From: Paragonimus skrjabini miyazakii
Taxonomy: Eukaryota; Platyhelminthes; Trematoda; Plagiorchiida; Troglotrematidae
Reading direction: 5' to 3'
Length of the DNA stretch: 64,000 nucleotides
Assembly (NCBI GenBank): GCA_014338405.1
Contig: JTDE01000130.1
Span: 215,642 to 279,641, forward strand
How positions within the stretch are numbered: the first letter of the stretch is position 1; each line of letters begins with the position of its first letter. This document shows, one piece after another, positions 26,801 through 40,191 of the stretch. Made by a program: the position numbers and the translations under genes. The notes below the pieces were generated by a model. It was not told the origin of the DNA, did no database searches, and saw only the letters and a list, made by a program, of their open reading frames with translations.

Positions 26801-29800
26801 TAGTGTCCACACCAACACGTATCAATAAACTAGCTGGTTATAGGTCTGTATATGGTGAATATATCAACTGATGAGATCTGAACACAGTTTGTTCATATAC
26901 CGAAATACCGATGAGTATATCATAAAGGAAGTGGCCATCTAATCGCTGTGAGCATGAGTGAATGGGAGTTTAAACTACAGTGTGGTTAAAAATATTTCAT
27001 CTGCTGCGAACTGTTGAACAAGATTAAAAATAACTTGGTGAAAAGATTTTCACTGTCTTTACTTAGCCAAATAAGAAAGTGTGGTTCAAACTCAAAATAA
27101 TCGAAAAAATGAATGAAGGACGTAGAAGAAAAAGAGGTTCAAAAAGGGGGTAAATATATCAATCAACAAACAGTCACACATTTTGAAATATATACAGATT
27201 AACGATAAACCAGAAATGGGTCAACCATTGCGAAAACGATTTAACATGAGAAAGTGTATCTTCTAGAATTTCGATCGCCAAACATTTAGTAGAAGGTTTA
27301 TAGTTGTAAGATTATGACGAGAGAAAAACCAACTGTGTTGATTACAGACTATTTTGACAAGTGTAAAGATCAAATCTCTATAAAACATCCATCATGCTTA
27401 GTGAAATAACTAAGCATTGTTGAGCAGTTCGTTAACAGTTTACGACTAGGTGCTTACACAACATAGAACGAATAAAATGAACACAATAATTTCTGCCAGT
27501 TTGTCAAATGTTATTCAAAGCGTTATCACGAAACAAATTGTCCAAATGGCTGTTGGCGTATCGTCTACACTAAATACAAAATAGTATACAACCCATAGTT
27601 AACATGGATTACAGTGCTGCATTCAATTATGTTATTGGGATTACAGTTCTACAATCGTTTCAAAGACCCGACGTTCAAGCATGCCCTTTTAAACATCATA
27701 ATTATCCGTCTACCACTAAAGATCTCTCCCTTTTTAGCAATGATAAACTTTATAGGCATATTTTGCATAATTTCGACTTTTTCAGCAGATTACCTACTAT
27801 TAATACTGCCTAAATTACCTCTTCCCGAAGAAATTATATTCAGAATTATGCCGAAAAGTCATTGTACAGTGCAAGGAATTTGAATGGTTTACTCAAGTCT
27901 GGAACATTGAATTGGCTGAACGAATTAGTTGCTTGATCTTCAGTAGATGTTAGCTAGCATTTTATTTTAATGAAGTACATTTTAGGCTACATCTTTGTTC
28001 GTTACGATCTGATGAAATTTATTTAATATTCAGTGCATTTCCGATTGTGTAAATGTATGTGATTAAATCAATGTGAAATAATTAAAGCTATATGAAGTTA
28101 TCACAAAATCTATAAATTGTTTGTTGAGAAGTGAGGTTTCCAAAGTTTGTTTCCCGTTTGAACCAGTAGTTTTCAGTTGGTAAATAGTTGTTCATTTCAA
28201 AAATTTGTTGTACTACTTTCCTGATTATTTTTTATAATTTGTTAACCACTGCCTTCAAGTATACTCTCATGTTAGTCAAAGTATCTCTCAAAATAACTCG
28301 GCATTTTTAGTTTACATTTTATAAATTGCTTTCTCTTCATTATTTACTGCTTGCTAAATGCTGATCCTTGGTTTATTGACGTTTGAAATTGTGAACAAAT
28401 TGTAGTGTTGTCCTTATTGTTGGGATACGGGTCAAAAGATGGCTTTTTAACAGTAACGCTTAACAAACGTTCTTAGTCCCCGCACTTTCCATGATTGTGA
28501 CTTCGATCTCATCTTTGTCTAATCTTTCTATTCTCCTCATCTGGTTCTCGGCAAATCACGTGTTGTAAATCTTACCTGGTTGCTTCTAATCAATGATCGT
28601 GTCTATGACTTGGTCATGTTTGGTTTTGTATATTTATTCTGTTCATGTTTTACGTGTTTGGCCACCTCATACTTTAAGTGTGTTATCGTCATAAAAGACT
28701 TCTTGGAATGAGTAACAAAAATTGAAAACTATACAGAAAAGACAACTACAAGCAACGCTCAGAGTAACATTGCGGTTGCATCAATTCGCAATGGTGGATG
28801 CAGAACAAAATACTACATAGACAACGTTGGTATAAGATAGAAACTCTGTAATAATGTCATCGCAAGATGTTACTCATTAGTCAGCTAATATATAGTTTGT
28901 GTTCTAGAATTGCAAAATATATTCTAACCCATAATGAATCAGATGGTGGCGAGGCTTGTGGTTTCTGTTAAATGGAACGTAGGAATTAAGTTAAACATTT
29001 CTTATGTGGCGTGCATCAGTGTGTTTTGTTCTCAGCGATTCGGTGTCCTACCACCAGTTTCATAAACAAGCATTTGAGAAAACATGCTGCTGCACATCTG
29101 CTCTCAATTGTTCATTGAAGTTCACCAATGGATCACGCACATGCATACTATTTAGTAAGCGTGACATACATTCTGTCTCGCTTATATTGTGGGTTTTATC
29201 AACATATTTATTCATACATATAGTGCACCGTTCACTTATTGTACTGGCCTGTTAAAGGCCGCTCTGAGTCGTTTTTTCTCGTAGTTTATCCCATTGAGTA
29301 TGGAAATATTTTTTCAAGCGGGATACGATGAAACGGTTAACAGCATGTGTTGTCAACGATGGAGTAAACCGTGACTGCCCGCGTTCTTATTTCAGAAGCA
29401 ACGTTATTCTTTCATTCATTTTAGAGAATGTCATTTTATTGTTAATCAAATCACATAACTGTTGTTTAAGTTCCAATATACGACATTAGTGGTAACACTC
29501 TGTTATCGGTCTCGATACACAACATCACTTTCATAGAAAACCATTTCGAAAAATAGTTGTCCTCATTACCGAAAAAGTTTGTTTATGACCGCGCATAATC
29601 TGCTAGGCCAGGACGTTAGCAGTCAGCGTACAGCGGACCACCCAGTCGGTTATAAACAATTAATGAGGGAACCAACTGAATACCCGTAAGTGTAATTGTT
29701 GATTACCTGTTCAGATGAGACGTCAAAAACTTGGGCTACTCCCATGAAATGACAGTTAGTATTAGGCAACAAACAGTCAATCAAGGTGCCCATAACATTA

Positions 29801-32800
29801 GTTGTGTGTGGCTGTGCAACTTGTGTGGTCAGCTAGCTAGTACGTTATTGGAGCACCTGAATGGTATTGGTTCAATAAAAATTTACCAACCACATGTTTA
29901 CGAGTCACATGTTTATGATGGGCTACCCAATCTGCTTAGAGAAGTTATAAGTGGATTGACATGCAGTAGATTTCACTGATAAGAATGGTCCATAAATCAA
30001 TGGTATGAGTGCCGGGGTTTTGTTTACTAGACCTTAATGAATGTTATATTATTGAGGCAAAACGTTTAGCTGATAGAAACGTGAGGTTAACATCGAGGTT
30101 TGTGGGCAAAGACGACAAGGTACAGGGTAGGAACATTCACCTCAAAGCAAGGCGAATAAACCAACCGGTATGTTACATATACACGGTGCACGTGTAAATA
30201 ACTTGAGCCATTACACGACCTAACAGGGAAACGTTATTCAGATGTCCGTTTATTACCGAGAGAGAATATTGTGATAACAGTGCGATAAATCCATTTTCTC
30301 GCGTGAAATAAGAGAAGATATCAAGATCTACCGATTATCTTGCTTTGAAATATTACTGCATCAATCTTGAATGATTTACATAAGCCACAAAAAGCTGGAT
30401 TGGTCAAGATTTCCGTCGACTTTATCATAAGGCTATAAATCCTAACATTCTTACATATGAGTCAATCCTGAATGGTCGACCGGATTCGGGTTAGGTCCGC
30501 ACATCAACCGGTCTAACTTGTGTATTCTGGTAAACAGTAATCACCTCCAATTCCAAGTGGGATGATTATTATGGATGTTTTTCATTAGGGAACAGGTTTC
30601 GTTGCGTGGGTTGCATGTAAAATAGCAGTAACCACTTGCGCAATGGTTGCCATAAGGATTCACTTTATAAGTAACACAGAAATTATTCAGATCGGCAAGC
30701 CACTGTTTTTACTAAGACAGGATCATCCTATCGCTCGCCATCTCCCGCTTATCTACGGCCACAAACATACCTCAGACGTTTAAAGTATATATCACTAACC
30801 CTAGGGGACACGCCAAATAAATAATTCAAAGTTTCCAAGCGCTAACTTTAGTACGACGAAGTATGTAAAACAACAGAGCATACGTGCCTCAAAAGACGGT
30901 ATAGTTATCTATCTGCTGAGTGAAAGCCTCGTTTATCCTTTTTGATGCGGAAAATAATATTTCATAATGACCTCAGTGGTGTTTTTGAGATACGCATTCA
31001 GAAGCACCTATTCCAAAAGCACACAACACTTGTCTCGTTTAGTGACGACCAAAGAAATTGGCGCGCGTCTTGATTTGTTGCAACTCCCGGTAGTCTCAAT
31101 TCATTGTTTTATACGCATAAAGCTAGACCGAATTAGCCAATGAATACCGAAGTATTTGGAAAGCCAAAGTTATTTTATCATGCTCTTCTAAGCTGAAACA
31201 GTGCGTGAAAATCGGAATATAACTTTTTCTAACCCTGTCAGAGTTTACATCTTGTGACATGGCGGTATTAAAAATATTGTGTTTTCACTTAATTTGTCTA
31301 TGCAAGTTAACGACAGAAGCTTATCTATAACCTGATTTGTGATCAGATTACATGGTGCCCACCTTTCAGCATGTGTCAAACCCTATACTCAACTGTGTTA
31401 ATATGATACGATAATCGTAAACCAACTTACCGAATCCGAACACATTGGTTGGATAGAAAGAATGCATATTCATTTAATGATCTCACTGTCGTGTCACTGA
31501 TAGTTTTCATCATTCGTTTTTCCAGTTACTCAGAATGGACGGTTGGCAAATAGTGCTCCAACAGTATGACGTGTTCAGATCTCAGTTGGGCACTCTGAAA
31601 AAATCGACCTCAGGAAATAAAAAGAATGAAAGTTTTGGCGCGCATTAGGTGTTCTTAAATTGTTGTAGTTGGGTTTAAGTCTAGAAATCCAAGATAATAA
31701 AATAGTGGTGCAACTGATTTGAAGGCAGACTCGTTTATCGATTAGCTCACAATCAGAATAAGACCATTCCAGTCAAACTTCAATTTGACTAATTAGTTAG
31801 GAAGGATAATTTTTTATATAACGTGCACGACTTTTGGAACATCAGAAAGCACACAGTTTAGGAGCTTATTGTTTTTTAGAAGATGTAAGCCCACAGAAGA
31901 ATGTTTGAAACAACCCAAGCAATTAGACCAGGAGAATGTGCTGGTTTGTTATAAGACGTAGCCTTGTTTGTGATTAGTATTGCACGACTTGTAGGCGCAA
32001 AAACTAAAGGGCAATTCTCAAAGCCAGCAAGACTAGAGACCAGAAACGATTATTTGAGACGTTGTTGTGCGTTATGCGTGACGTGCCACCAAATCGAATG
32101 CGGCTGCAGTACTGCCAGGATTACAAATACATGGCGTCAATAAAAACTTAGGCTTGTTTTCATCTTTCTTTATCTCCACACTTCTAGTGATCGTCTTGCA
32201 ATAACTAACCTCCCAGACCAAGCGTCTTTTACGGCCACAACTCTGGGATACTCAGGTTTTTGTAGGTAGCCTAGCACAATGTAAATCTGATAGGTCCATC
32301 ACATTGGTGTAAGAAGATAACCGGGAATAAACAGACGTCCCTGCGATTTGTCAGAAGTATTATGTCGACACAACGTAAGATGACATGAAGGCTGGATATG
32401 TGGAAAATTTTACAAATACACAAGTGTTATGATAACGTTTGATGGCCCTTAGTTGTTATCGTTGGTGCCCCTAAATTGGACAACAATTTTATATCCCGTC
32501 ACTGCCAATCGTATTCCTTTTCAGAGAAGATGAGCAATAGAACGTGAACAGGAATATTGGCGTAAAACGGCATAGAGTAAATAAATTTACCATCTATCAG
32601 TTTAAAACCTATAGCGGAAAACCTCACATTGTTATAACTGAAGGTTATTCCTAAGGTTATACCATACTAGGAAAATGTACAATACCTTCATAGGTGATTG
32701 TGTCTTATTGGGCTAGTAAGACCTCACTTTATGAGCAGTAGAAAAATTTACAGAAATTTGACGAGCTGTTACCTTTTACTGCTCACAGAAGACAAATCAG

Positions 32801-33427
32801 TGTGGTCATCACTGTTACGAAGTTAAGCTGGAGATGGTAACCATTAGCGTGATGCCGTTGCCGTTTTTCATACGATGCACCCCTGTGAACATTTTCAAGC
32901 TTAGTCGCAATCTGCTCTTGTTGCGTGCAACTTTGTTCTTGTCTATAATGTTTCGCAAAACAACAAACGGTTCAGCAGCAATATACCCCTGTTTATTGTC
33001 TAGACTTTAGAATTCTGAATAAAACTTCTGAGGAACATTGAGAGCTGTTTATGTGGTCACCCGACTACCTGGCTGTTCAAAAAACGATACTCGTCCGGGA
33101 GCAGTTGACCATCGCTTGGTTGGTTTGCATTGCTCACTTGTACCAACAGCGTAAAGAACAGAAAACTTACTTCAGAAATGCATGAAGTCCACATTGAGTT
33201 GTCTGAAAAAAGGAGCCTCTTGACAGGCAATAGAAATGTTTTGGCCTGAAAAGTATAAGCGTTGAATTCCGACGAACTCAAAAACGTTGAGTACAATAGT
33301 GGGGCGATGATTATCTGTACACCGTAGAACTGGCTACTTGAGAAGGTTTACAGAGAATGTACACAACAGAAGTCAGCAGCATGAGATGATAGATTTTCAC
33401 CTTAACCATCCACTCCGAAAAGAATCG
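17895..33427. other. 15.5 kb with no recognised gene
   Basis: Only short open frames occur, the longest Met-initiated ones being 116 codons (18705-19055, plus) and 97 codons (18921-19214, minus), which overlap on opposite strands. Neither resembles the endonuclease of the preceding R2-like relic or any other family I know. Local composition becomes very AT-rich around 22-24 kb and 26-28 kb. I see no tandem array, tRNA-like element or transposase motif here. Confidence 0.55.
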
Positions 33428-33469
33428 CCTAGCAGGTTTAATGAGATCGGAAATCTCGACCTGTCTAGG
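33428..33469. repeat. Imperfect hairpin upstream of SINE copy A
   Basis: Arms CCTAGCAGGT...GAGAT and ATCTCG...ACCTGTCTAGG pair with one or two mismatches or bulges around a short GG/A-rich loop. It lies about 130 bases 5' of the SINE head and may be part of an older insertion or chance. Confidence 0.55.
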
Positions 33470-33604
33470 AAGTCCTAATTGCGGGGTTATCGATTGGAGT
33501 TAACAGACAGTAACTGTGTCTCCATTTCGGGACGATCGGGCAACCTAATCACTACTCACAAGCGAAAGCGGTCGAGCGTTCACATATGATAATTCGGTCG
33601 TGCC

Positions 33605-33810
33605 CAATATAAGGTCAATGGCGCAGTGGTAAACACGGTTGCCTCATGAACAGCATGTCCGTGGTTCAAGTCCCGGCGGTGGCGATGATATGCACTACTG
33701 ACAAGCTCTAATGAGAGCGAAACTCGAGTCTAGTGCTTCTTTTCGAAAGGGGCCGACTGGAAAGTCTATGGGGATGCGACAGCTGCGATCAATTGTGAGT
33801 GATGTTCAAC
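33605..33810 (+). repeat. tRNA-derived SINE, best-preserved copy (copy A)
   Basis: The head carries an A box TGGCGCAGTGGTAAAC (about 33619-33634) and a B box GGTTCAAGTCC (33663-33673). They lie 44 bases apart, with CTCATGA at the anticodon-loop position. This most resembles a tRNA-Met (CAT) ancestor; the ancestry is inference. The tRNA-unrelated body has blocks CACTACTGAC, GCGAAACTCGAGTCTAG, TGCTTCTTTTCGAAAGG, GGCCGACTGG, CTATGGGGATGCG and ACAGCTGCG, ending near GATGTTCAAC. The body recurs at 10.35, 37.2 and 41.3 kb, which is what shows that this is a dispersed element. Length is about 205 bases. No clear poly(A) tail or target-site duplication was seen. Confidence 0.85.
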
Positions 33811-36800
33811 TTGAAAAGAATTTTGTTAATAAGTACTTCTAAAAACTGTGCTCATTACTAAAGTCTTAAATAGCTTAGGTGGAACGATATGCCGCTGACT
33901 GATGACGCCTGCATTTAATTCAGCAACCATGGTGTTTTCGCACATAGTTATGACAATGAAATAACAGTCTTAGTCGGTAAAAGGTAATGCTATAAAGTGC
34001 AGAAGTGAACTGAGTATCTTCACAAACATTCAAACTTAAAACTGCCTGCTGCGGACTCCTTGTTTCTGAGTATCAGTCAACAGGAATTGCTGAAGTTCGC
34101 GGATAGAACAGGCCGTGCTACACAAGCACGCATGACGTTGGCTTGATATGTTTCTTAGAGTGCATCGTATTAAAACACAGTCATGATAAGATTTTGATCA
34201 CCCACTCTGGATCTGATGTACAATCTGTGTGATACGATCTTAATACGTGCTTGCGGAGAATGGGTTAGATATAACACTCAGACTGATAATTATTTCAATT
34301 TGTACATACAAAGTTATAACCGGCTCAGTTCGAAGCAAACAGTAATTGTTTGCTCTTTTCCACACTTAACTTTGGGTAAGGGAGGATTAACCAATTTCGA
34401 CAAGAAAATGATGTATGTGACCAGTGTATGAAGTACAAACAATTGTTGTGAACTGTTTCAATATTGAGGTACTACATCCGACGAGTCACCTGTAACCAAG
34501 AGTGTTGCTTAACAAGTTGAAATAAATGTGTGCTCCTAATCTGGCAAACAAACTCAATGCTAAGTTGACTGCTGAGAATAGCATGAAAGTTACCGTGTGT
34601 CCTATCGAAAGGATCCGTGGATCTATGGGGTTTTCGCAGAAACATGTGTTCACGCAATTCGATGTGTCAGTTTGACCGTTCATAACGTGAGATCACTAGT
34701 ATTGTGGTTAGCAAAGTTGCCCCCACTAAAATGTGTAACTCTGTTCACATCCCTATTGTGGCGATAGTAAGAAATACTAGACAATTTTAGTAAAATTGAA
34801 TTATGGATTAAACGCTGGTTTTTCACAAGGGGTTGACAGGTTAAGCCGTCTGAACCTGAGAGCTGCATTGAATTCTGAATAATTGTCTGTTTGAAGAATT
34901 ATCCGGTAACAGCGCGACACCTATATATAAACGAACAAAGAGTAGACCACATGGGAGTCTATTAGCTTGTGTTTCTACGAATTTGTAAACAGTCCATTCA
35001 AAACACAATAACCGTTTCAAAATCTGTTAGTATTTCCAGGTTGGCACATTTTGTCAGCCAGCGTTTCAATTCAAAATTGAAAATAAGTTGATTTGTTCTC
35101 CATTATTTTCTGTTTTATGACAAATATTGACATTTAGACGGAAAGTTAAACGACGGATATTGTGGTTCTGATTGAAAGTTGTCTCCTTTTTCTGAACGAC
35201 TCACTGTCAACTCTGTTTGAGGTATTCATTTTGATTTTTCAGAGAGGTGTTAACGATTGTCTGTGAGATGGTTTGAAGGTCACCAGGTAACTCTGTCAAG
35301 TTACTTACTAGCAGTTTTTATGCTAGTGTGAGACATTATAAAAAAAGCTTCTGTCCCGACAATTATCAACCGTTAAATTCTCCAGTGCATCGCTATCATT
35401 AAGCCTACATTAATCCACCTTTGTGAAATGGTTGACTTTCCTCCCGAAAAACTAGTAAATTGTAATGAATTCCCATTCACGTTCTTACAATTTGTGTTCT
35501 TCAAAAGTAATCCACATGGTGATAAGTTCTTCCACTAAAGTACCGCCAGTTTTGCCGCCATAAAACCAGAATGGCATTTTTACAAACTCAATTCACCTGG
35601 TCAGTTCATCAAAATGAGTGTTATTTACGGCTTGGTGTACTGTTACAATGACCTAGCAACGCAGCGTTTAACTTTCGCACAAATATGAAGAGAGGCGCAA
35701 AACTATTTTAACTTTTCATTTCATTGGCGTTCGATGGAAGCGAATGAATATCACTCAAGTTACTTGCAGCTTTAAAATCAAAATCCTTTCATGTAGACAC
35801 TCCAGATCACAGTACCACTATGGTCAACTATAACGAGTGATATGCATTCACATCATTATCCATCGTTGAACGCTCAGCCGTGGACGTATGCATCACTGCA
35901 TTACTGACCAGAAGCATATCATCTGAACACAGCCATATTCGACCGCAAATGATGTACGATATGCTTGAATTCCTTGAAATGAGTCACAATGACTAACTTG
36001 TTACCCCCAACTAGTATTTCGTATATATATACATATCACTTAGGTCAAAGTTTCAGATTTCATCCCAATGGCAGAATAATTAAAAATCTTATATACCTTA
36101 AAATTATGATGATGAATTTTAAATGACATGCCCAATACACCTTTTCCTCGACTGGAAAATTGCCCACTTTTGCTTTTGCCTGATACTTAATGAGCTTGTC
36201 AGTCGGTGAGTTGTCCGATAGGTTTATAGAGCACACCGCATCATCAATTCACATCCTTACAAAGGTTTACAACCAACCTATATCTGGATGGCTAAACATT
36301 TTTGTAACTAGGTGTAAAATGTTGCTTTGAACAAGTTCACTTGACTGTGAAATAGATAAAAAAACACCAACCAAAATAAATATATCATAAGATTATTTTA
36401 AGTAATTTAAACAAGACGCTTCACACTCCATCACTGGTTTCCAGATTTTCAGATTTCAGTTTCATTAAACGCGGAAAATAGTTTCGTATAATGACTTTAA
36501 CACTTATTATGGTGACGGTCAAAGTGTTCGCTAGTTACATTTCTAGATACGAACATCTACTGAATTACTGTCTACTTTTACCATTTTGATGTCTTCGCTT
36601 TACACAAGTGATTGACTTTCCAGTAATCGTAGTAGAAAGCTTAAACCATCATCTTGCGTGATCCTCTGAATACCTGTCCCAGCTGAAGACCAATCGTTTG
36701 TAGAACTTCAATGTTGTACGAGCTTAGTGCGTATGTGAGGGCCACGACCATTGTAACCTGAAGAAATGTTCATGCCGTAACAGCAATGGGTGCCATGCGG

Positions 36801-37154
36801 AGAACGGAATATTGATCTGCGGATTTGAATGTTACAGTTTGAACAGTAATCATATTAGACCTCCATTTTAAGAGAGCCTGAGTACAGATAAGCGCATTCT
36901 CCTCGAAAGGCACTGACGCTCATTAATGATAAGATACAAGGAGAAGCTAGAATCCAGTGAGAGGGAATCAAAAACTTCACACAAAGGCGAATTATTAAAC
37001 GTGTGGTAAATCCAGGTTGAGATTAAGTTATAAAACTCAATTTATGGGCATCGATTGTAAAACAAATTGAAAAGCTGCTTGTTATCAGTCGAAAAGTTTG
37101 GTTCATACGAAGTTAGTATCACTCACAATTAGTTGGAACGGTTTTATTCCAACG
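33811..37154. other. Non-coding stretch, no gene recognised
   Basis: Short frames only, all under 75 codons, without family signatures. A short TATA-type alternating run occurs near 36021-36040. Nothing else was identified between two SINE copies. Confidence 0.55.
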
Positions 37155-37405
37155 GGCTATTAAGGCAGTCCCCTTGCGGGAAGCACTACATTACACTTTC
37201 ATTTTTGCTAGAGTTCTTTAGTGTTTTGCATCCTTATGTGGTCAACGTTCAAATCTCACATGTGACAAGAATATGCTCTACTGATGACCTCAGACAAGGT
37301 TATTACTACTGAGCTCTAATTAGAGCAAAACTCTAGACTGAATTGGCTGCAGGGCTTATCTGAATGCGGGAGCTGCGAACAGCTGCGGGTAGTGTTCACT
37401 ATAAA
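37155..37405 (+). repeat. Diverged copy of the tRNA-derived SINE (copy D)
   Basis: The B-box region GGTCAACGTTCAAATCTC (about 37240) and the body blocks CTCTACTGATGACC, GAGCTCTAATTAGAGC, AAAACTCTAGACTG and GAATGCGGGAGCTGCG follow the same order as in copy A (there GCTCTAATGAGAGC, GAAACTCGAGTCTAG and GGATGCGACAGCTGCG). The A-box area (about 37155-37180, TTAAGGCAGTCC) is heavily altered. Divergence is clearly higher than in copies A and B, so it is an older insertion. Confidence 0.65.
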
Positions 37406-38796
37406 CTAAATATGGGTTGTTCAATTGTCATTTTCAAATATAACCCAGCTGCAACTGATATACCTGGATTCTAGAGTAATGAAAACGTGTGCATCGTAGC
37501 TACTCGCCAACCGGTCCAACAGACACAACACTCTAAGATAGAGCTACATTATTGAGGCGCCGAAAGTAAATATCGCGGTTATTGTTTTCTAAAAGATTGC
37601 ACTCTACCAAGAACATGGTGAAATAGATAAGCGCAAATTATTCATTCAGAATGGTAATTACTTTGCCGTATGGAACAGACAGGTCACAGTAAGAAATGTA
37701 TCCTTAAGCCATCACTAATCACCCGTCACTAGCTTTTTTCCCAGTTCACAGTTTGCCCTAATGAAATCACTATCGGTACAGCATCAGGCTCATCAATGTC
37801 ATCCAGACTGGATTGCTACTCACTGCTGAAAACTGCAGTCTCGTTAAAATACATTGAAAAATTAAGTCTCTACTGAATCCAACTGACACCAGTTGTATAT
37901 ATAGATGGTATATCACTACTTATCTCTGTTGATTATTGAAGTTGGAGTACCTACACAAAGTCATTCATATCATTCATCTGAAGATACGAAGTGTAAGCGA
38001 TGACCACGCCTCTCAACGATGTATGCTGCGCTAACTAAGAATCGAATTTCGCGTTGTTCTCCTTTGCACAGTTTTAAAGGTAACACTTATCCCTTTGTCC
38101 TTAATTATGAAAACTATCTCTGCAAGATAACAACACAACACTGCGCTCTGAATTGTCACCGGATAACTTCTTATGGGGTGTAACGCAGTTTTTGCAGACT
38201 CACTGAAGGTTACTTCACGTGACAGCCGATTTAGAAAAAAACACCGTTTTGCCAATATTTCCATGATGAGACCCCGGAGAACGTTCACATAATCCCGGGA
38301 TTACCAATCTATATTTGTATTATCATACACAAGCATGTTGGTCATTAAACGGACATGTGTTCATGCCTCGTCACAGCTTTTTCTTTAATCTTACTGATAC
38401 TGAGATCTTCACTTCACATCATATTCTTGCGATGCAACCGTGTCAGCAACTGCTTATATGATACGACAAAATTATCATCCCCCAGCACAAACAAAATCTC
38501 GTGTTATTCGGCCGCTTTCAGCGGAGGCACGGTGACTATCCTGTTCCTTTTAATCGATTACCATATCGTTAGGATTACAATGATCTGAAATAAAAAATTT
38601 ACTGAAATCGCCAAACAGCAGACAATTTTATTGAAATAACTTGAATAATGCTCACTTCTCTAAAGACTTAGCAGGCGTATGCTGAAACGATATACCTGGA
38701 GTGATACTCGCTCTCGTTAGACCGTTTCAGTTTTGAATGTGTCACGTCAGTGACTCACTGGTCACAGTGATCAGTTCTTGGAGTTCAGACTTCAGA
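37406..38796. other. Non-coding stretch before the duplicated block
   Basis: No gene recognised. Two small frames (85 codons minus at 38031-38288; 77 codons plus at 38355-38588) carry no recognised motif. At its end, about 38779-38860, one plus frame reads DATKADLKGALQQQ, which resembles the start of the RNase H domain of Gypsy-type polyproteins (DASxxAxGAVLQQ). It is too short to annotate as an element. Confidence 0.5.
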
Positions 38797-40191
38797 TGCA
38801 ACAAAGGCAGACCTCAAAGGTGCGTTACAACAACAGACCTCAGGTGCTCTTCATAATTTTTAAGACAGCAGGATGCTCGTTCGGGATGAATGACATACCA
38901 ACTGTCAATTAGGAGGTGTTCAGATCACAACAACCACATCCACCAATAACTTCCAGTATATTGCACTCATTCTTGCGGTCGTTCTGTCGTGGCGATCGCT
39001 TCACATATTTCAATCAATGGTTGATTGTGAGTGAGTTTATATTACCTTTTGATGATGACATTGGTTACACGTAAAAAACAGACATTTTGTGATGTGCGGA
39101 GGTAAAATGGTGTGTAAGGAACCAAATGGTCACTCACGGTGGTTATAAATACCGAAACTGTAAGAAAACGCGAATAATGATAGGCTTATTAGTTTTTGAT
39201 TGATGCGATCGATAAAAGTTTCCAAACCCTACGGAATAAGTCCGTTCATGAAATGACAATCACGTGTTTGAGTATGTCAGCATTTGACTGTGAATTACGC
39301 ATCTGTGCATGAAAAACAAAATAATCCGCGCGAAAATCCAGTCGAAACTGTCCACATCGGTGGTTAATTCCGAGACAACAGTTGCTCATCATAGTTGCAA
39401 GTGATCGGTTCATGGTGGTTTCTGATTTAAAGTTATATACTGTATGAAAAATTTTTCCCCAAAACCTGTTGCAAACGTTTAGCTAGAAATACAGAAGACA
39501 ATTTTACGCGGTAACTGAAACTCCGCGAGTTAAAGTGCTAACATGTTGCAAGTAATTGACAGTATGTTTTGACTGAAAGCTGGTTATGATCGAAAGCGTT
39601 TCCTCATATAAGAAATGAAAACAAGAAAATCGTTGCCCAGATCAAGTCCACTTGGGATAAACCGTTTCCGGTAATGTAGGTTTCCTAGTCCCTAAATGAA
39701 CTCACGAAATGTAACATATATGTTGATCTGAGTTGCCTTATTAAGTGACTTGTAAAAGAACAATAAGTCAGTTGTGAATAAACGTCATAAGTTCAGTTAC
39801 ACTCCCAATGATTGATCGTTAACAGCATTTAGAATTAATACTCGGCTCGAAGTTGATTGGTTATATGTCTCCATAACCTCAATTCACCGGAAAATCATAC
39901 ACAATTTTAAATGAATCTTTTTCCTGTGATGGCGACTGACCGTAGTCACTATCGAGACTGGTACAAGCTATCGATTTACATGATGGCAGTATCTGCCGTT
40001 GAGGTTTCCTACAGTTGTTGTAAATTAATCATTAATTGTCCCAATTATCACCTGACAGGGTACATCAGTCTGTTTTCATAGTGCACGTATCCATCCCGTT
40101 CTCAACCATGTCCTCATCAAAACTGTCCAGGTGGGAACAATGCAGTCCAGAGTATTCTTTATGCCGACTACTTCTACAGCTGCTACCTAAA

